DNA of 64,000 nt from Bacillus mobilis (GCF_001884045.1 NZ_MACF01000046.1:372001-436000), one strand, 5' to 3'. Counted from the first letter of the stretch, positions 26,600 through 39,830 are shown. Program-made: numbers and translations. Notes: generated by a model not told the origin, from the letters alone.

Positions 26600-27418
26600 A
26601 TGAGAGAACCATTTAAATATGTGGACGGTATACTGTATTTACAAGCGTGGAAAGAACTTGGAAACATTACTGCTGGATTTACGACAAAAGATGATGGGAT
26701 AAGTACGGGCTCCTTTCATGCGATGAATTTAGGATTACATGTGAATGATATCGTGGAGAACGTTCATGAAAACAGACGTATTTTAGCAAATAAGTTACAA
26801 AAACCATTAGAAAACTGGATTTGCTCTGAACAAGTTCATGATCATCATGTTGAAAAAGTAGGACAACAGGAAAAAGGAAGTGGCGTCTATTCATATGAAG
26901 ACGGTATTTCAAAAACAGATGGCATTTATACGACTGATAATGATGTTCTTTTAACATCATGTTACGCGGATTGTGTTCCACTCTATTTTTATGCGCCATC
27001 ACATGGTATGATAGGACTTGCGCATGCTGGATGGAAAGGGACTGTAAAAGAGATTGCAAAGGAAATGATTCAAAAATGGAATGCAGAAGGGATTTCAAGT
27101 GATGAAATTCATGTTGCAATTGGACCAGCAATTGGATCTTGTTGTTACGTTGTTGATGATAGAGTGTTAACAGCAGCAGAGCAAGTAGTAAACGGTTCTG
27201 TCCCTTATAAAAAAATTTCTGATGGGCAGTACGCAATTAATTTAAAAGAAATTAATCGTATATTATGTGTGCAAGCAGGCATAAAAGAAGAGAATATTGT
27301 AATGTCATCTCTTTGTACAAGCTGTGAAGAGCAACTATTTTTCTCTCATCGCCGTGATCAAGGTAAGACAGGGAGAATGTTGAGTTTCATAGGTTTTAAG
27401 GAGGAAGAAAGCAAGTGA
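26600..27418 (+). CDS. pgeF: YlmD/PgeF, laccase-domain (YfiH) family protein
   Basis: 272 residues. The DUF152/YfiH family has been linked to peptidoglycan editing in E. coli and to purine nucleoside phosphorolysis or deamination with a zinc site. Metal-binding residues are visible: GLHVND (histidine near 48), SCYADCVPLYFY (cysteine near 119-123) and GLAHAGWKGTVKEI (histidine near 139), plus the C-terminal SSLCTSC and FSHRRDQGKTGRM motifs. ATG 26600 follows AAAGGGG. It overlaps ylmE by four bases. In B. subtilis the equivalent gene is ylmD. Confidence 0.9.
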   Translation: MREPFKYVDGILYLQAWKELGNITAGFTTKDDGISTGSFHAMNLGLHVNDIVENVHENRRILANKLQKPLENWICSEQVHDHHVEKVGQQEKGSGVYSYEDGISKTDGIYTTDNDVLLTSCYADCVPLYFYAPSHGMIGLAHAGWKGTVKEIAKEMIQKWNAEGISSDEIHVAIGPAIGSCCYVVDDRVLTAAEQVVNGSVPYKKISDGQYAINLKEINRILCVQAGIKEENIVMSSLCTSCEEQLFFSHRRDQGKTGRMLSFIGFKEEESK

Positions 27419-28089
27419 CAGTACAAAAAAATTTAACAACTGTAAACGAAGCAATTAAACAATCTTGCGCACGAGCAGGACGTTCGTTGCAAGATATTAA
27501 ACTCGTTGCAGTTACAAAAACGGTAGGAATTGAAAAGACAAACGAAGTAATTGAAGCTGGAATTATTGATTTAGGTGAAAATAGAAATGAAGGTTTCTTA
27601 CAGAAGTACGAACATTTCGGTTCAAAAGTGAATTGGCATTTTATTGGATCATTACAAACGAGAAAAGTAAAAGAAATCATTAATGAAATTGATTATTTAC
27701 ATTCGTTAGATCGCCTTTCACTTGCAAAAGAAATTCAAAAACGTGCTGATAAGAAAGTGAAATGTTTTATTCAAGTGAAAACATCATCTGAAGAATCAAA
27801 GCAAGGATTGGCAATAGAAGAAACTATTTCTTTTATTCAAAGTTTGCAAGAACTGGATAAGATTGAAGTGGTTGGACTAATGACAATGGCTCCGTTTACA
27901 GAAGAAGAGGAAGAAATCAGACGCTGTTTTAAGGAGTTACGTAAGCTACAAACAGAGGTGCAGGAGCTAGAGTTATTACATGCGCCATGCAGAGAGTTAT
28001 CAATGGGAATGTCCAATGATTACACGATTGCAATTGAAGAAGGTGCTACATATATTCGTTTGGGGACGATTTTAGTAGGAAAAGCGTAA
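27415..28089 (+). CDS. ylmE: PLP homeostasis protein YlmE (YggS/PLPBP family)
   Basis: 224 residues. Small pyridoxal-phosphate-binding barrel protein that buffers PLP and influences amino acid and keto-acid pools. The PLP-lysine motif is LVAVTKTVG (about 28-36), followed by [13 protein letters not shown] (about 56-68), [11 protein letters not shown] (about 75-85), GLMTMAPF and the phosphate-binding C-terminus [21 protein letters not shown] split near 198-218. GTG at 27415 overlaps the pgeF stop, and AAGGAGGAAG lies upstream inside pgeF, so the two are translationally coupled. It lies directly upstream of sepF. Confidence 0.93.
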
Positions 28090-28108
28090 AAGGAAGGAGA
28101 AACTTATT

Positions 28109-28579
28109 ATGAGTTGGTCAAAAGTAAAATACTTCTTTTTTGATACACCGGAAGAAAAAGAAGCAGCTCAATATAGTTATGAAAAGGAGCAAACAGACAT
28201 GAAGAAGCAGCAAGATCCGCCAGAACAACAAGATGTTACGTTTCCAAAAGCGCAACCGAAACAAAATGTTGTGAGCATTGAAACGGCAAAGCAATCTTCA
28301 AAAGTTGTTTTATTAGAACCACGCACATATTCAGAGGCGCAAGGGATTGCGGACCATTTAAAAGGTAGACGAGCTGTTGTAATTAATTTACAACGAATGT
28401 CTACTGATCAAGCTGTACGTATCGTTGACTTTTTAAGTGGTACTGTATACGCTATAGGCGGGGACATTCAAAAAATAGGACCGAAAACATTTATGTGTAC
28501 CCCTGAAAATGTAGATATTGTTGGTGCAATTTCAGAGTTATTCGGTGAAGAAGAAGACACAAATATAAAGAGGTGGTAA
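28109..28579 (+). CDS. sepF: cell division protein SepF
   Basis: 156 residues. Membrane-binding protein that bundles FtsZ polymers into arcs and helps anchor the Z ring, partly redundant with FtsA. An N-terminal amphipathic helix ([16 protein letters not shown]) binds membrane, a Q/P-rich linker spans about 25-65, and the C-terminal SepF domain begins near [20 protein letters not shown] (about 69-88), with the VINLQRM and [15 protein letters not shown] motifs. GGAAGGAG precedes the ATG at 28109. It is in an operon with ylmE and ylmG. Confidence 0.96.
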
Positions 28580-28585
28580 TACGCC

Positions 28586-28849
28586 ATGGAAACAGTTTTA
28601 AGGCTTTTAGTTTATGCTATCGAGATTTACTCGTGGGCACTTATTATTTACATTCTCCTATCATGGTTCCCGGGTGCAAAGGAATCAACTTTTGGAGATG
28701 TTCTTGCGCGTATTTGTGAACCGTATTTAGAACCATTTCGCAGATTTATCCCGCCGCTTGGTATGATTGATATCTCTCCACTCGTTGCGATTTTTACATT
28801 AAAGCTTGCTACGAAGGGTTTAGTAAGTATATTCGGCTATTTCTTATAG
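28586..28849 (+). CDS. ylmG: YggT family membrane protein YlmG
   Basis: 87 residues with two hydrophobic segments (about 1-26 and 59-86) flanking a loop with the family motif [14 protein letters not shown]...[13 protein letters not shown]. YggT/YlmG proteins are integral membrane proteins associated with septum or nucleoid positioning in plastids and cyanobacteria; the bacterial role is unclear. It starts six bases after sepF and is probably translated from a site inside its end (AAAGAGGTGG). Confidence 0.92.
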   Translation: METVLRLLVYAIEIYSWALIIYILLSWFPGAKESTFGDVLARICEPYLEPFRRFIPPLGMIDISPLVAIFTLKLATKGLVSIFGYFL

Positions 28850-28864
28850 TAAGAGGTTAAATAC

Positions 28865-29632
28865 ATGAGCATCTATGAACATTTCAGACCCGATGAAGAG
28901 GTCTTTGTGGATAAGGTGTTAGAGTGGAAGCGAGTAGCGGAGTACCATCAAGTGAAGTTAACAGACTTCCTTGATCCAAGACAACAACAAATTGTCACTA
29001 TGGTGATAGGACAAGGGGATGTTTCTGTACAGTTTGATGGTGCAACGCCTCATGCGGAGCGCAAAAGAGCACTCATTTATCCGGACTATCTAGTAGTAAA
29101 TGAAGAAGAATTTCAAGTAGAAGTATTGGAAATTGACTATCCTTCCAAGTTTTATACGCTAGAACATAGGCAAATATTAGGTACATTTATGTCTCTCGGT
29201 TTAACGAGAGACAAGTGTGGTGATATTTTGCTTCAAGAAGATCGTGCCCAAATTGTAGTCGCAAAAGAAGTTGTATCTTATATTGAGATGAACTTACAAT
29301 CTATAGGGAAAACGAAAGTTTCCTTATCGCCAGTGCAAGGAGAAAAAATTCTACAGATGCAAGAAACATGGGGAGAGAAATCTGGAACGGTTTCTTCACT
29401 TCGTTTAGATGTTATGTTAGCTGAAATGTTACATATATCCAGACAAAAAGTACAACCTTTCATAAAAAATGGTTTAGTAAAAGTGAACTGGAAAACAGTG
29501 GAGCAAACTTCTTATGAATGTTATCCAGGAGATGTTTTTTCAGTGAGAGGATATGGCCGAAGTAAATTGTTTTCTGTAGAAGGTAGAACAAAGCGCGACA
29601 AATGGAGAATTTTGTATGGTATACTAAAATGA
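28865..29632 (+). CDS. ylmH: S4-domain RNA-binding protein YlmH
   Basis: 255 residues. The N-terminal domain (about 1-170) is the YlmH-specific fold with the GDVSVQFDGATPHAERKRALI-type region (split near 53-75). The C-terminal S4 domain (about 180-245: SSLRLDVMLAEMLHISRQKV, then VKVNWKTVE) binds RNA. YlmH has been connected to ribosome-associated quality control, binding stalled 50S-peptidyl-tRNA complexes, in parallel with RqcH. rqcH is also in this window, about 25 kb away. It lies between ylmG and divIVA, as in B. subtilis. Confidence 0.92.
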   Translation: MSIYEHFRPDEEVFVDKVLEWKRVAEYHQVKLTDFLDPRQQQIVTMVIGQGDVSVQFDGATPHAERKRALIYPDYLVVNEEEFQVEVLEIDYPSKFYTLEHRQILGTFMSLGLTRDKCGDILLQEDRAQIVVAKEVVSYIEMNLQSIGKTKVSLSPVQGEKILQMQETWGEKSGTVSSLRLDVMLAEMLHISRQKVQPFIKNGLVKVNWKTVEQTSYECYPGDVFSVRGYGRSKLFSVEGRTKRDKWRILYGILK

Positions 29633-29721
29633 TTGGTTTTTTAGAAGGAAATCCTCCTATTTTGTCGAAGAAAAGATATAATTGAAAGAGGAAATTTAGA
29701 TAATTACTTGGAGGTGGCGTT

Positions 29722-30228
29722 GTGCCGTTAACACCATTAGATATTCATAACAAAGAATTTGGTCGCGGATTCCGTGGCTATGATGAAGATCAAGTAAATG
29801 AGTTTCTTGATCAAATTATCAAAGATTATGAATTAGTCATTCGTGAGAAAAAAGCTTTAGAAGAAAAAGTTGCGCAATTAGAAGGAAAGTTAGATCATTT
29901 CTCTAATATTGAAGATACGTTAAACAAATCGATCGTTGTTGCACAAGAAGCAGCGGAAGAAGTAAAACGTAATGCGCAAAAAGAAGCAAAATTAATCGTA
30001 CGTGAAGCTGAAAAGAATGCAGACCGTATTATTAACGAAGCGTTAGTAAAATCAAGAAAAGTTGCTTTTGATATTGAAGAGCTAAAGAAACAAGCGAAAG
30101 TATTCCGCACTCGTTTCCGTATGTTACTAGAAACACAGCTTGAAATGTTAAACAACGATGATTGGGATAAACTAATTGAGCTAGAAGACGAAGTAGATGA
30201 ACTGTTGAAAAAAGAAGAAACAGTGTAA
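29722..30228 (+). CDS. divIVA: cell pole and septum protein DivIVA
   Basis: 168 residues. Curvature-sensing coiled-coil protein that recruits MinJ/MinCD and, in sporulation, the chromosome-anchoring machinery. The N-terminal lipid-binding domain begins MPLTPLDIHNKEFGRGFRGY (1-20; F17 and R18 type residues present), followed by DEDQVNEFLDQIIKDYE and long coiled coils (about 25-60 and 70-150). The start is GTG 29722 after TTGGAGGTGG. A TATAAT at about 29671 suggests its own promoter, but the -35 is poor. It is followed by the ileS T-box leader. Confidence 0.95.
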   Translation: MPLTPLDIHNKEFGRGFRGYDEDQVNEFLDQIIKDYELVIREKKALEEKVAQLEGKLDHFSNIEDTLNKSIVVAQEAAEEVKRNAQKEAKLIVREAEKNADRIINEALVKSRKVAFDIEELKKQAKVFRTRFRMLLETQLEMLNNDDWDKLIELEDEVDELLKKEETV

Positions 30229-30279
30229 GCTTGACGTTTTTCTCATTATTACATATAATTTTAAACAACATATTTATTA

Positions 30280-30527
30280 AGAAAAACGAAGATAGGGATA
30301 AGTACCTTTTCATACCTTATATAGCGAACTGAGGATGGTGTAAGCTCAGGATAAGGAGATAATGGGAATATCACCCTGGAGTTCCGCGCTGAACAAATAG
30401 AGTAAGCGTAGGCGTATATTCGCGTTAAGAATATAAAGAGGATTGTATACATATGTATAGGATCTACTAGGGTGGTACCGCGGGAGACTTTCTCGTCCCT
30501 TTTTGGGATGAGAAGGTCTCTTTTTTA
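30280..30527 (+). promoter_or_regulatory. isoleucine T-box riboswitch controlling ileS
   Basis: The AGGGTGGTACCGCG T-box (30469-30482) is a textbook match to the sequence that pairs with the uncharged tRNA acceptor end. Upstream lies a long stem I region with a GAATATCACCC segment whose ATC (30370-30372) is the likely isoleucine specifier. Downstream, GAGACTTTCTCGTCCC and GGGATGAGAAGGTCTC form the terminator stem, followed by TTTTTT (30521-30526). Uncharged tRNA-Ile would stabilise the antiterminator and allow ileS transcription. The 5' boundary is approximate. Confidence 0.95.
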
Positions 30528-30574
30528 TTCCGTTTTTTAAGTGTTTCTTTTATACATGTAAGGAGGAATTGAGC

Positions 30575-33340
30575 ATGGAGTACAAAAATACATTACTAAT
30601 GCCAAAAACAGAGTTCCCAATGCGTGGGAATTTACCAAAACGTGAGCCTGCAATGCAAGAACAGTGGGCTGAAATGAATATTTATGAAAAGGTACAAGAA
30701 CATACGAAAGGTCGTCCTTTATTTGTATTGCATGATGGCCCTCCATATGCGAATGGTGACATTCATATGGGACATGCGTTAAATAAAGTGTTAAAAGACT
30801 TTATTGTTCGTTATAAATCAATGACTGGTTACTGTGCACCATATGTACCAGGTTGGGATACACACGGTTTACCAATTGAGCAAGCTTTAACAAATAAAGG
30901 TGTAAAGCGTAAAGAAATGACAGTTGCTGAGTTCCGTAAGTTATGTGCAGAGTATGCATATGAACAAGTAGAACGTCAACGTGAACAATTTAAGCGTTTA
31001 GGTGTACGTGCTGATTGGGATAACCCATACATTACTTTAGAGCCAGCTTATGAAGCGCAACAAATTAAAGTGTTTGGTGATATGGCGAAAAAAGGTTATA
31101 TCTATAAAGGGCAAAAACCAGTTTATTGGTCTCCAACGAGTGAATCTGCTTTAGCAGAAGCTGAAATTGAATACCAAGATAAAAAATCAGCATCTATTTA
31201 CGTAGCATTCCCTGTAAAAGACGGAAAGAACGTATTAGAAGGTGATGAGAAATTCATTATCTGGACAACAACACCTTGGACGTTACCTGCAAACTTAGGT
31301 ATTTCTGTTCACCCAGAACTTGAATACGCTATTGTAAAAGTAAATGATGAAAAATATATTATTGCTTCTGAACTATTTGAGACAGTTGCAAAAACGTTAG
31401 AGTGGGAAAATACTGAAGTTGTGAAAACGGTAAAAGGTAGCGAACTTGAGTATACAGTTGCAAAACATCCATTCTACGATCGTGATTCATTAGTTATGCT
31501 AGGAGATCACGTAACAACAGATGCAGGTACAGGTTGTGTTCATACAGCACCAGGACACGGGGAAGATGACTTTGTTGTTGGTAAAAAGTATGGATTAGAA
31601 GTACTTTGTCCAGTTGATGATAAAGGTGTATTAACAAATGAAGCACCTGGATTTGAAGGCTTATTCTATGATAAAGCTAACAAGCCAATTGCAGAGAAAT
31701 TAGAAGAAGTAGGCGCGTTACTGAAATTAACATTCATTACGCATTCATACCCACATGATTGGAGAACGAAAAAACCAATTATTTTCCGTGCGACAGCACA
31801 GTGGTTTGCATCTATTGAAGCGTTCCGTAAAGAATTATTAGAAGCAGTTGCGGAAACAAAATGGGTACCAGCATGGGGAGAAACTCGTCTTCATAATATG
31901 GTTCGTGACCGTGGTGACTGGTGTATTTCTCGTCAGCGTGCATGGGGTGTACCAATCCCTGTATTCTATGCAGAGAATGGCGATCCAATTATTACAGATG
32001 AAACAATTAACCATGTAGCAGATTTATTCCGTGAGCACGGTTCTAACGTATGGTTCGAGCGTGAAGCGAAAGATCTATTACCAGAAGGATTTACACATAC
32101 AGGTAGCCCGAATGGTGAATTCCGTAAAGAAACAGACATCATGGATGTATGGTTCGATTCAGGTTCTTCTCACCAAGCGGTATTAGAAGAGCGCGATGAC
32201 TTACAACGTCCAGCTGATTTATATTTAGAAGGATCTGACCAGTACCGTGGTTGGTTTAACTCTTCATTATCAACAGCAGTTGCTGTAACAGGTAAAGCTC
32301 CATATAAAGGCGTACTAAGCCATGGTTTCGTATTAGATGGTGAAGGACGTAAAATGAGTAAGTCGATTGGAAATATCGTCGTACCGAAGAAAATTATGGA
32401 TCAACTAGGCGGAGACATTTTACGCTTATGGGTATCTTCAGTTGACTATCAATCTGATGTACGTATTTCAGATGATATTTTAAAACAAGTAGCAGAAGTG
32501 TATCGTAAAATCCGTAACACATTCCGTTTCTTATTAGGAAACTTAGATGACTTTAAGCCAAGTGAAAATACAGTAGCTGTAGCTGAACTTCGTGAAGTAG
32601 ATCGTTACATGTTAGTGAAATTAAATGACTTAATTACAAAAGTAAAAGAAGCATATGAAACATACGACTTCGCTGCTGTATATCATGCAATTCATAACTT
32701 CTGTACAATTGATTTAAGTTCATTCTACTTAGACTTTGCAAAAGACATTTTATACATTGAAGGTGCAAACCATGAAGATCGTCGTGCAATTCAAACTGTA
32801 TTATATGATGTTCTTGTTGCGTTGACGAAACTTGTAACACCAATCTTACCGCATACGGCTGATGAAGTATGGCCATACGTTCCAGGTGTAACAGAAGAAA
32901 GTGTACAATTAACTGATATGCCAGAAGCTGTACAATTAGATGGTGCGGAAGAATTAAAAACAAAATGGGATGCATTTATGACATTACGTGATGATGTATT
33001 AAAAGCGTTAGAAGTAGCTCGTAATGAAAAAGTAATCGGTAAGTCATTAAATGCAAGCATTACACTATATCCAACTGCAGAAATGAAAGCTATGTTAGAG
33101 TCTATTAGTGAAGACTTAAAGCAATTATTCATCGTCTCTGAGTATAAACTTGGTGGCATGATGGAAGAAGCGCCAGCAGATGCGCCGAAGTATGAGCATA
33201 CAGCGGTTGTTGTTGCTCAAGCAACTGGTGAAACATGTGAACGTTGTTGGGTAGTTTCAGAAACAATTGGTAAAGATGCTGAACATGAAACATTATGTGA
33301 GCGTTGTGCAACAGTTGTTAAAGAAAACTATGTAAAATAA
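30575..33340 (+). CDS. ileS: isoleucyl-tRNA synthetase
   Basis: 921 residues. Class Ia synthetase charging tRNA-Ile. HIGH motif [11 protein letters not shown] (about 57-67), editing domain ([11 protein letters not shown] near 234-244, [10 protein letters not shown] near 327-336), KMSKS motif [10 protein letters not shown] (about 592-601), anticodon-binding domain, and a C-terminal zinc ribbon with CERCW and CERC (about 888 and 909). This is the common bacterial, mupirocin-sensitive type in layout. ATG 30575 lies eight bases after AGGAGG; a TTG six bases earlier is too close. It is controlled by the T-box leader. Confidence 0.98.
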   Translation: MEYKNTLLMPKTEFPMRGNLPKREPAMQEQWAEMNIYEKVQEHTKGRPLFVLHDGPPYANGDIHMGHALNKVLKDFIVRYKSMTGYCAPYVPGWDTHGLPIEQALTNKGVKRKEMTVAEFRKLCAEYAYEQVERQREQFKRLGVRADWDNPYITLEPAYEAQQIKVFGDMAKKGYIYKGQKPVYWSPTSESALAEAEIEYQDKKSASIYVAFPVKDGKNVLEGDEKFIIWTTTPWTLPANLGISVHPELEYAIVKVNDEKYIIASELFETVAKTLEWENTEVVKTVKGSELEYTVAKHPFYDRDSLVMLGDHVTTDAGTGCVHTAPGHGEDDFVVGKKYGLEVLCPVDDKGVLTNEAPGFEGLFYDKANKPIAEKLEEVGALLKLTFITHSYPHDWRTKKPIIFRATAQWFASIEAFRKELLEAVAETKWVPAWGETRLHNMVRDRGDWCISRQRAWGVPIPVFYAENGDPIITDETINHVADLFREHGSNVWFEREAKDLLPEGFTHTGSPNGEFRKETDIMDVWFDSGSSHQAVLEERDDLQRPADLYLEGSDQYRGWFNSSLSTAVAVTGKAPYKGVLSHGFVLDGEGRKMSKSIGNIVVPKKIMDQLGGDILRLWVSSVDYQSDVRISDDILKQVAEVYRKIRNTFRFLLGNLDDFKPSENTVAVAELREVDRYMLVKLNDLITKVKEAYETYDFAAVYHAIHNFCTIDLSSFYLDFAKDILYIEGANHEDRRAIQTVLYDVLVALTKLVTPILPHTADEVWPYVPGVTEESVQLTDMPEAVQLDGAEELKTKWDAFMTLRDDVLKALEVARNEKVIGKSLNASITLYPTAEMKAMLESISEDLKQLFIVSEYKLGGMMEEAPADAPKYEHTAVVVAQATGETCERCWVVSETIGKDAEHETLCERCATVVKENYVK

Positions 33341-33342
33341 TA

Positions 33343-33380
33343 AAAAAACTGACTGTGCCTAAGTGCAGTCAGTTTTTTTT
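33343..33380 (+). terminator. terminator after ileS
   Basis: ACTGACTG and CAGTCAGT arms around a ten-base loop, followed by TTTTTTTT. Confidence 0.9.
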
Positions 33381-33498
33381 ATTGACGATATATTGAAATA
33401 ACTTTCACTCTCTTTCCTATGAAGGAAAAATGTGTGTGAGGTAAGCATAGAAATTTCGGACACACTAATCGTACATTGCAGCTGGGAGGAATGTACAC

Positions 33499-33828
33499 GT
33501 GAATGAAATGTATATGGAAATCAAAGAAGAATTGCAATTGATGCGAAAAGAGTTACAAGAGAGGCTAGCTAAAGAGGTCATGCACAAATATGATACAGAG
33601 TTTAGCGAAGAGCTTGGATATGAAATTAAGGAAGAGATAAAGAAAAAACTCCTATTACATGATATAAAAGAGGACTTAAAAGATGTAGAACGTGCATTAT
33701 TTAAAATGGAAATAGATATGTATGGTATTTGTGAAGAGACAGGGAGAGTAATCTCGGTAAAACAAATGAAGACGATGCCGACTGCCCGTACCATTCATGA
33801 ATTTTTCTATGAAAAAGTAAATGTATGA
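33499..33828 (+). CDS. ylyA: YlyA-like protein with a degenerate DksA/TraR domain
   Basis: 109 residues. An N-terminal helical hairpin (about 1-70, rich in K and E), then ERALFKMEIDMYGICEETG (about 65-83) and VISVKQMKTMPTARTIHEF, which mirror the DksA/TraR C4 zinc-finger layout (ALxRIxxGxYGxCxxCGxxI). Only one cysteine (in YGICEETG) remains, so the zinc site is lost. ylyA, a DksA-like modulator of sigma-G transcription, lies at this exact place (ileS-ylyA-lspA) in B. subtilis, which supports the identity. GTG 33499 follows CTGGGAGGAATG. Confidence 0.7.
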   Translation: MNEMYMEIKEELQLMRKELQERLAKEVMHKYDTEFSEELGYEIKEEIKKKLLLHDIKEDLKDVERALFKMEIDMYGICEETGRVISVKQMKTMPTARTIHEFFYEKVNV

Positions 33829-33889
33829 ATGCGCACAACGATATTATATTACCTTTTTTTAATTTATTTTATTCTTCTATAAAGGTTCA

Positions 33890-34411
<522 letters not shown>

Positions 34412-34415
34412 TTGA

Positions 34416-35324
34416 ATGAGTGAAGTAGTACAAGTAACAGTTGCAGAAGAACAAAAAAGCGAGCGAATTGATAAATTCGTTGCAGAAATAAACAGTGAAT
34501 GGTCACGTTCACAAGTACAACAATGGATTAAAGATGATGTTGTTACAGTTAATGGAAAGTCGGTAAAAGTGAATTATAAAGTTAGAGAAAACGATGAAAT
34601 TACAGTAACGATTCCTGATCCAGAAGAGTTAGATATTCAAGCAGAAGATATGAACTTAGAAATTTATTATGAAGATGCAGATGTACTCGTTGTTAACAAG
34701 CCGCGTGGTATGGTTGTACATCCAGCACCAGGTCATACAAGTGGTACGCTTGTGAACGGTCTTATGCACCACTGTACAGACTTATCAGGCATTAACGGTG
34801 TAATGCGTCCAGGTATCGTGCATCGTATTGATAAAGATACATCAGGCCTATTAATGGTTGCTAAAAATGATGTGGCGCATGAATCACTTGTAAATCAACT
34901 TGTAGCAAAAACAGTAACAAGACGTTACAAAGCGATCGTACACGGTGTTATTCCGCATGATAAAGGAACTATCGATGCACCAATTGGTCGCGATAAGAAA
35001 GAGCGTCAAAGCATGACGGTTGATGAAAATGGTAAGAATGCTGTTACGCACTTCCAAGTGTTAGAACGTTTTAAAGACTTTACACTTGTAGAATGTCGCT
35101 TAGAAACGGGACGTACGCACCAAATTCGTGTTCATATGAAATATATTGGTTATCCACTTGCTGGAGATCCAAAGTATGGTCCGAAGAAAACATTAGACAT
35201 GAATGGACAAGCGCTTCACGCAGGTATTTTAGGATTCGATCATCCTCGCACGGGTGAGTATATTCAGTTTGAGGCACCGATTCCAGAAGTGTTTGAAGAT
35301 GCATTAAATATTTTAAGAAAATAG
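34416..35324 (+). CDS. ylyB: RluA-family RNA pseudouridine synthase YlyB
   Basis: 302 residues. N-terminal S4 domain (about 13-75: SERIDKFVAEINSEWSRSQV, then VTVNGKSVKVNYKV) and the catalytic pseudouridine synthase domain with GIVHRIDKDTSGLLMVAKND (about 132-151; the Asp of RIDKDTSG is catalytic) and LETGRTHQIRVH (about 229-240). RluD-like length and layout; the RNA target (probably 23S rRNA) is inferred. It lies between lspA and pyrR as in B. subtilis. Confidence 0.93.
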   Translation: MSEVVQVTVAEEQKSERIDKFVAEINSEWSRSQVQQWIKDDVVTVNGKSVKVNYKVRENDEITVTIPDPEELDIQAEDMNLEIYYEDADVLVVNKPRGMVVHPAPGHTSGTLVNGLMHHCTDLSGINGVMRPGIVHRIDKDTSGLLMVAKNDVAHESLVNQLVAKTVTRRYKAIVHGVIPHDKGTIDAPIGRDKKERQSMTVDENGKNAVTHFQVLERFKDFTLVECRLETGRTHQIRVHMKYIGYPLAGDPKYGPKKTLDMNGQALHAGILGFDHPRTGEYIQFEAPIPEVFEDALNILRK

Positions 35325-35326
35325 TA

Positions 35327-35355
35327 TTGACAAATCATAAGAAAACTGAGATACT
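35327..35355 (+). promoter_or_regulatory. sigma-A promoter of the pyr operon
   Basis: TTGACA (35327-35332), 17-base spacer and GATACT (35350-35355), placed just after the ylyB stop and before the first PyrR attenuator. Confidence 0.85.
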
Positions 35356-35375
35356 GACAACAGTTAAATAATGAT

Positions 35376-35486
35376 CCTTTAACACAGCCCCGTGAGGTTG
35401 AGAAGGTAACGGTTTGAAATACATAGGGTATGCTGTACCCTTTTTTCAAAAGTCCTCTCGCACACGCTGAGAGGACTTTTTTTATA
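35376..35486 (+). promoter_or_regulatory. PyrR attenuator 1, before pyrR
   Basis: CAGCCCCGTGAGGTTG (35385-35400) fits the PyrR-binding loop consensus ARUCCNGNGAGGYU closely; CCTTT and AAGG flanks close the anti-antiterminator stem. The terminator AAGTCCTCTC/GAGAGGACTT with a following T-run ends near 35486. PyrR with bound UMP would stabilise the binding hairpin and favour termination. Confidence 0.92.
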
Positions 35487-35525
35487 CCATTACTCTCACG
35501 CAAGAAAAAAAGCTTGGAGGTGTAG

Positions 35526-36071
<546 letters not shown>

Positions 36072-36073
36072 AG

Positions 36074-36185
36074 CCCTTTTAAATGTAGTCCTGTGAGGCT
36101 GCCAAAGGGTCTTGGCTTTCATATGTCAAATTTGGCATACGAAAGTGTAGGACTCTTTGTGCACAGGCACAAAGAGTTTTTTTAT
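36074..36185 (+). promoter_or_regulatory. PyrR attenuator 2, between pyrR and pyrP
   Basis: The PyrR site GTAGTCCTGTGAGGCTGC (36085-36102) sits in a hairpin closed by CCCTTT and AAAGGG (36074-36109). The terminator ACTCTTTGTGC/GCACAAAGAGT (36152-36162, 36167-36177) is followed by a T-run. A CTTTC...GAAAG hairpin lies between, likely part of the antiterminator. Confidence 0.93.
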
Positions 36186-36217
36186 TGCAAAGAATTAAAC
36201 TGAAGGAGGATGTAACA

Positions 36218-37501
36218 ATGGAACAAAAGCCAGTGTTAGACGTTAATGAAGTACCGAAACCGGGAAAATGGTTATTTTTAAGTATACAACATTTGTTCGC
36301 GATGTTTGGATCAACAGTGCTGGTTCCGTTTTTAACAGGATTGAATCCGTCAGTAGCATTAATATCAAGTGGATTAGGAACGCTAGCGTTTCTTCTTATA
36401 ACGAAAGGTCAAGTACCTGCCTATCTAGGATCATCATTCGCCTTTATCGCACCGATAATAACAGCGAAAACAGCAGGTGGACCTGGAGCAGCAATGCTCG
36501 GTGGTTTGTTAGCGGGACTTGTGTATATCTTAATTTCACTCGGAATTAAGAAGTCAGGATCACAGTGGATTATGAAATTACTTCCGCCAATCGTAGTTGG
36601 TCCAGTAGTAATGGTAATCGGTCTAGCTTTAGCACATACAGCAGTTAACATGGCGATGAACGGTGCGGATGGCAAATATAGCTTTACACACTTTTCAGTA
36701 GCGTTAGTAACATTAGCAATTACAATTATCTGCTCTATATTCGGAAGAGGGTTTTTCAGTATCATACCAGTGTTACTGGGCATTATCGGCGGATATATCT
36801 TCGCTTACTTCCAAGGGCTAGTAAACTTAAAGCCGATAGCTGAGGCAAAATGGTTTGTTGTACCAGATTTCACAGTACCATTTGTAACATATACTCCGGA
36901 ATTTTCGTGGAAGATTGTACTCTTGATGGTACCAGTTGCACTAGTAACAATTTCAGAGCATATCGGACATCAAATTGTACTTGGAAATGTTATTAAAAGA
37001 GATTTAATTGAAAAACCAGGTTTACACCGTTCAATCTTCGGTGATGGAGTAGCAACATTAATCGCATCACTTATCGGTGGACCACCGAATACAACGTATG
37101 GTGAAAACATCGGTGTGCTAGCAATTACGAGAGCATACAGTGTATACTTATTCATCGGTTCAGCAGTGTTCGCAATCATGTTCGGGTTTATCGGTAAGAT
37201 TTCTGCACTGATTCATTCGATCCCAACACCGGTTATGGGTGGTGTATCAATCTTACTATTCGGTGTAATCGCATCAAGCGGATTACGCATGATGGTAGAT
37301 GATAAAACAGACCTAAGTGACAAACGAAACTTAATGATTGCATCAGTAATACTAGTAATCGGTATTGGTGGAGCGGTACTTCACGTAGGAGAATCGTTCC
37401 AAGTAGAAGGAATGGCACTAGCAGCAATTGTAGGTGTACTGTTAAATCTACTACTACCAGAAACGAAACAAATAACACAATCTAAGCAGATTGCTTCATA
37501 A
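36218..37501 (+). CDS. pyrP: uracil permease
   Basis: 427 residues, about 12-14 membrane segments, NAT/NCS2 family proton-coupled uracil transporter. Motifs: QHLFAMFGSTVLVPFLTGL (about 25-43), a conserved SEHIGHQIVLGNV (about 246-258) with the substrate-contacting glutamate, and GGPPNTTYGENIGVLAITRAYS split near 286-307. ATG 36218 follows GAAGGAGGATG. It is flanked by two PyrR attenuators, so uptake is repressed when UMP is high. Confidence 0.95.
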   Translation: MEQKPVLDVNEVPKPGKWLFLSIQHLFAMFGSTVLVPFLTGLNPSVALISSGLGTLAFLLITKGQVPAYLGSSFAFIAPIITAKTAGGPGAAMLGGLLAGLVYILISLGIKKSGSQWIMKLLPPIVVGPVVMVIGLALAHTAVNMAMNGADGKYSFTHFSVALVTLAITIICSIFGRGFFSIIPVLLGIIGGYIFAYFQGLVNLKPIAEAKWFVVPDFTVPFVTYTPEFSWKIVLLMVPVALVTISEHIGHQIVLGNVIKRDLIEKPGLHRSIFGDGVATLIASLIGGPPNTTYGENIGVLAITRAYSVYLFIGSAVFAIMFGFIGKISALIHSIPTPVMGGVSILLFGVIASSGLRMMVDDKTDLSDKRNLMIASVILVIGIGGAVLHVGESFQVEGMALAAIVGVLLNLLLPETKQITQSKQIAS

Positions 37502-37507
37502 TAATAA

Positions 37508-37586
37508 CCTTTTAATTCAGTCCTGTGAGACCGGAAAGGGTGGCTTCTTTCTTGCACCCTAGTCTCACATGACTAGGGTATTTTTA
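37508..37586 (+). promoter_or_regulatory. PyrR attenuator 3, between pyrP and pyrB
   Basis: The PyrR site TCAGTCCTGTGAGACCGG (37517-37534) is closed by CCTTTT and GGAAAGG. The terminator ACCCTAGTC/GACTAGGGT (37557-37565, 37571-37579) is followed by ATTTTT. Third copy of the same switch, controlling pyrB and everything downstream. Confidence 0.92.
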
Positions 37587-37640
37587 TACAAAGGTTGTTA
37601 TAAATATACAAAAGTGGTAACATAAAAATCAGAAAGATGA

Positions 37641-39830
<2,190 letters not shown>

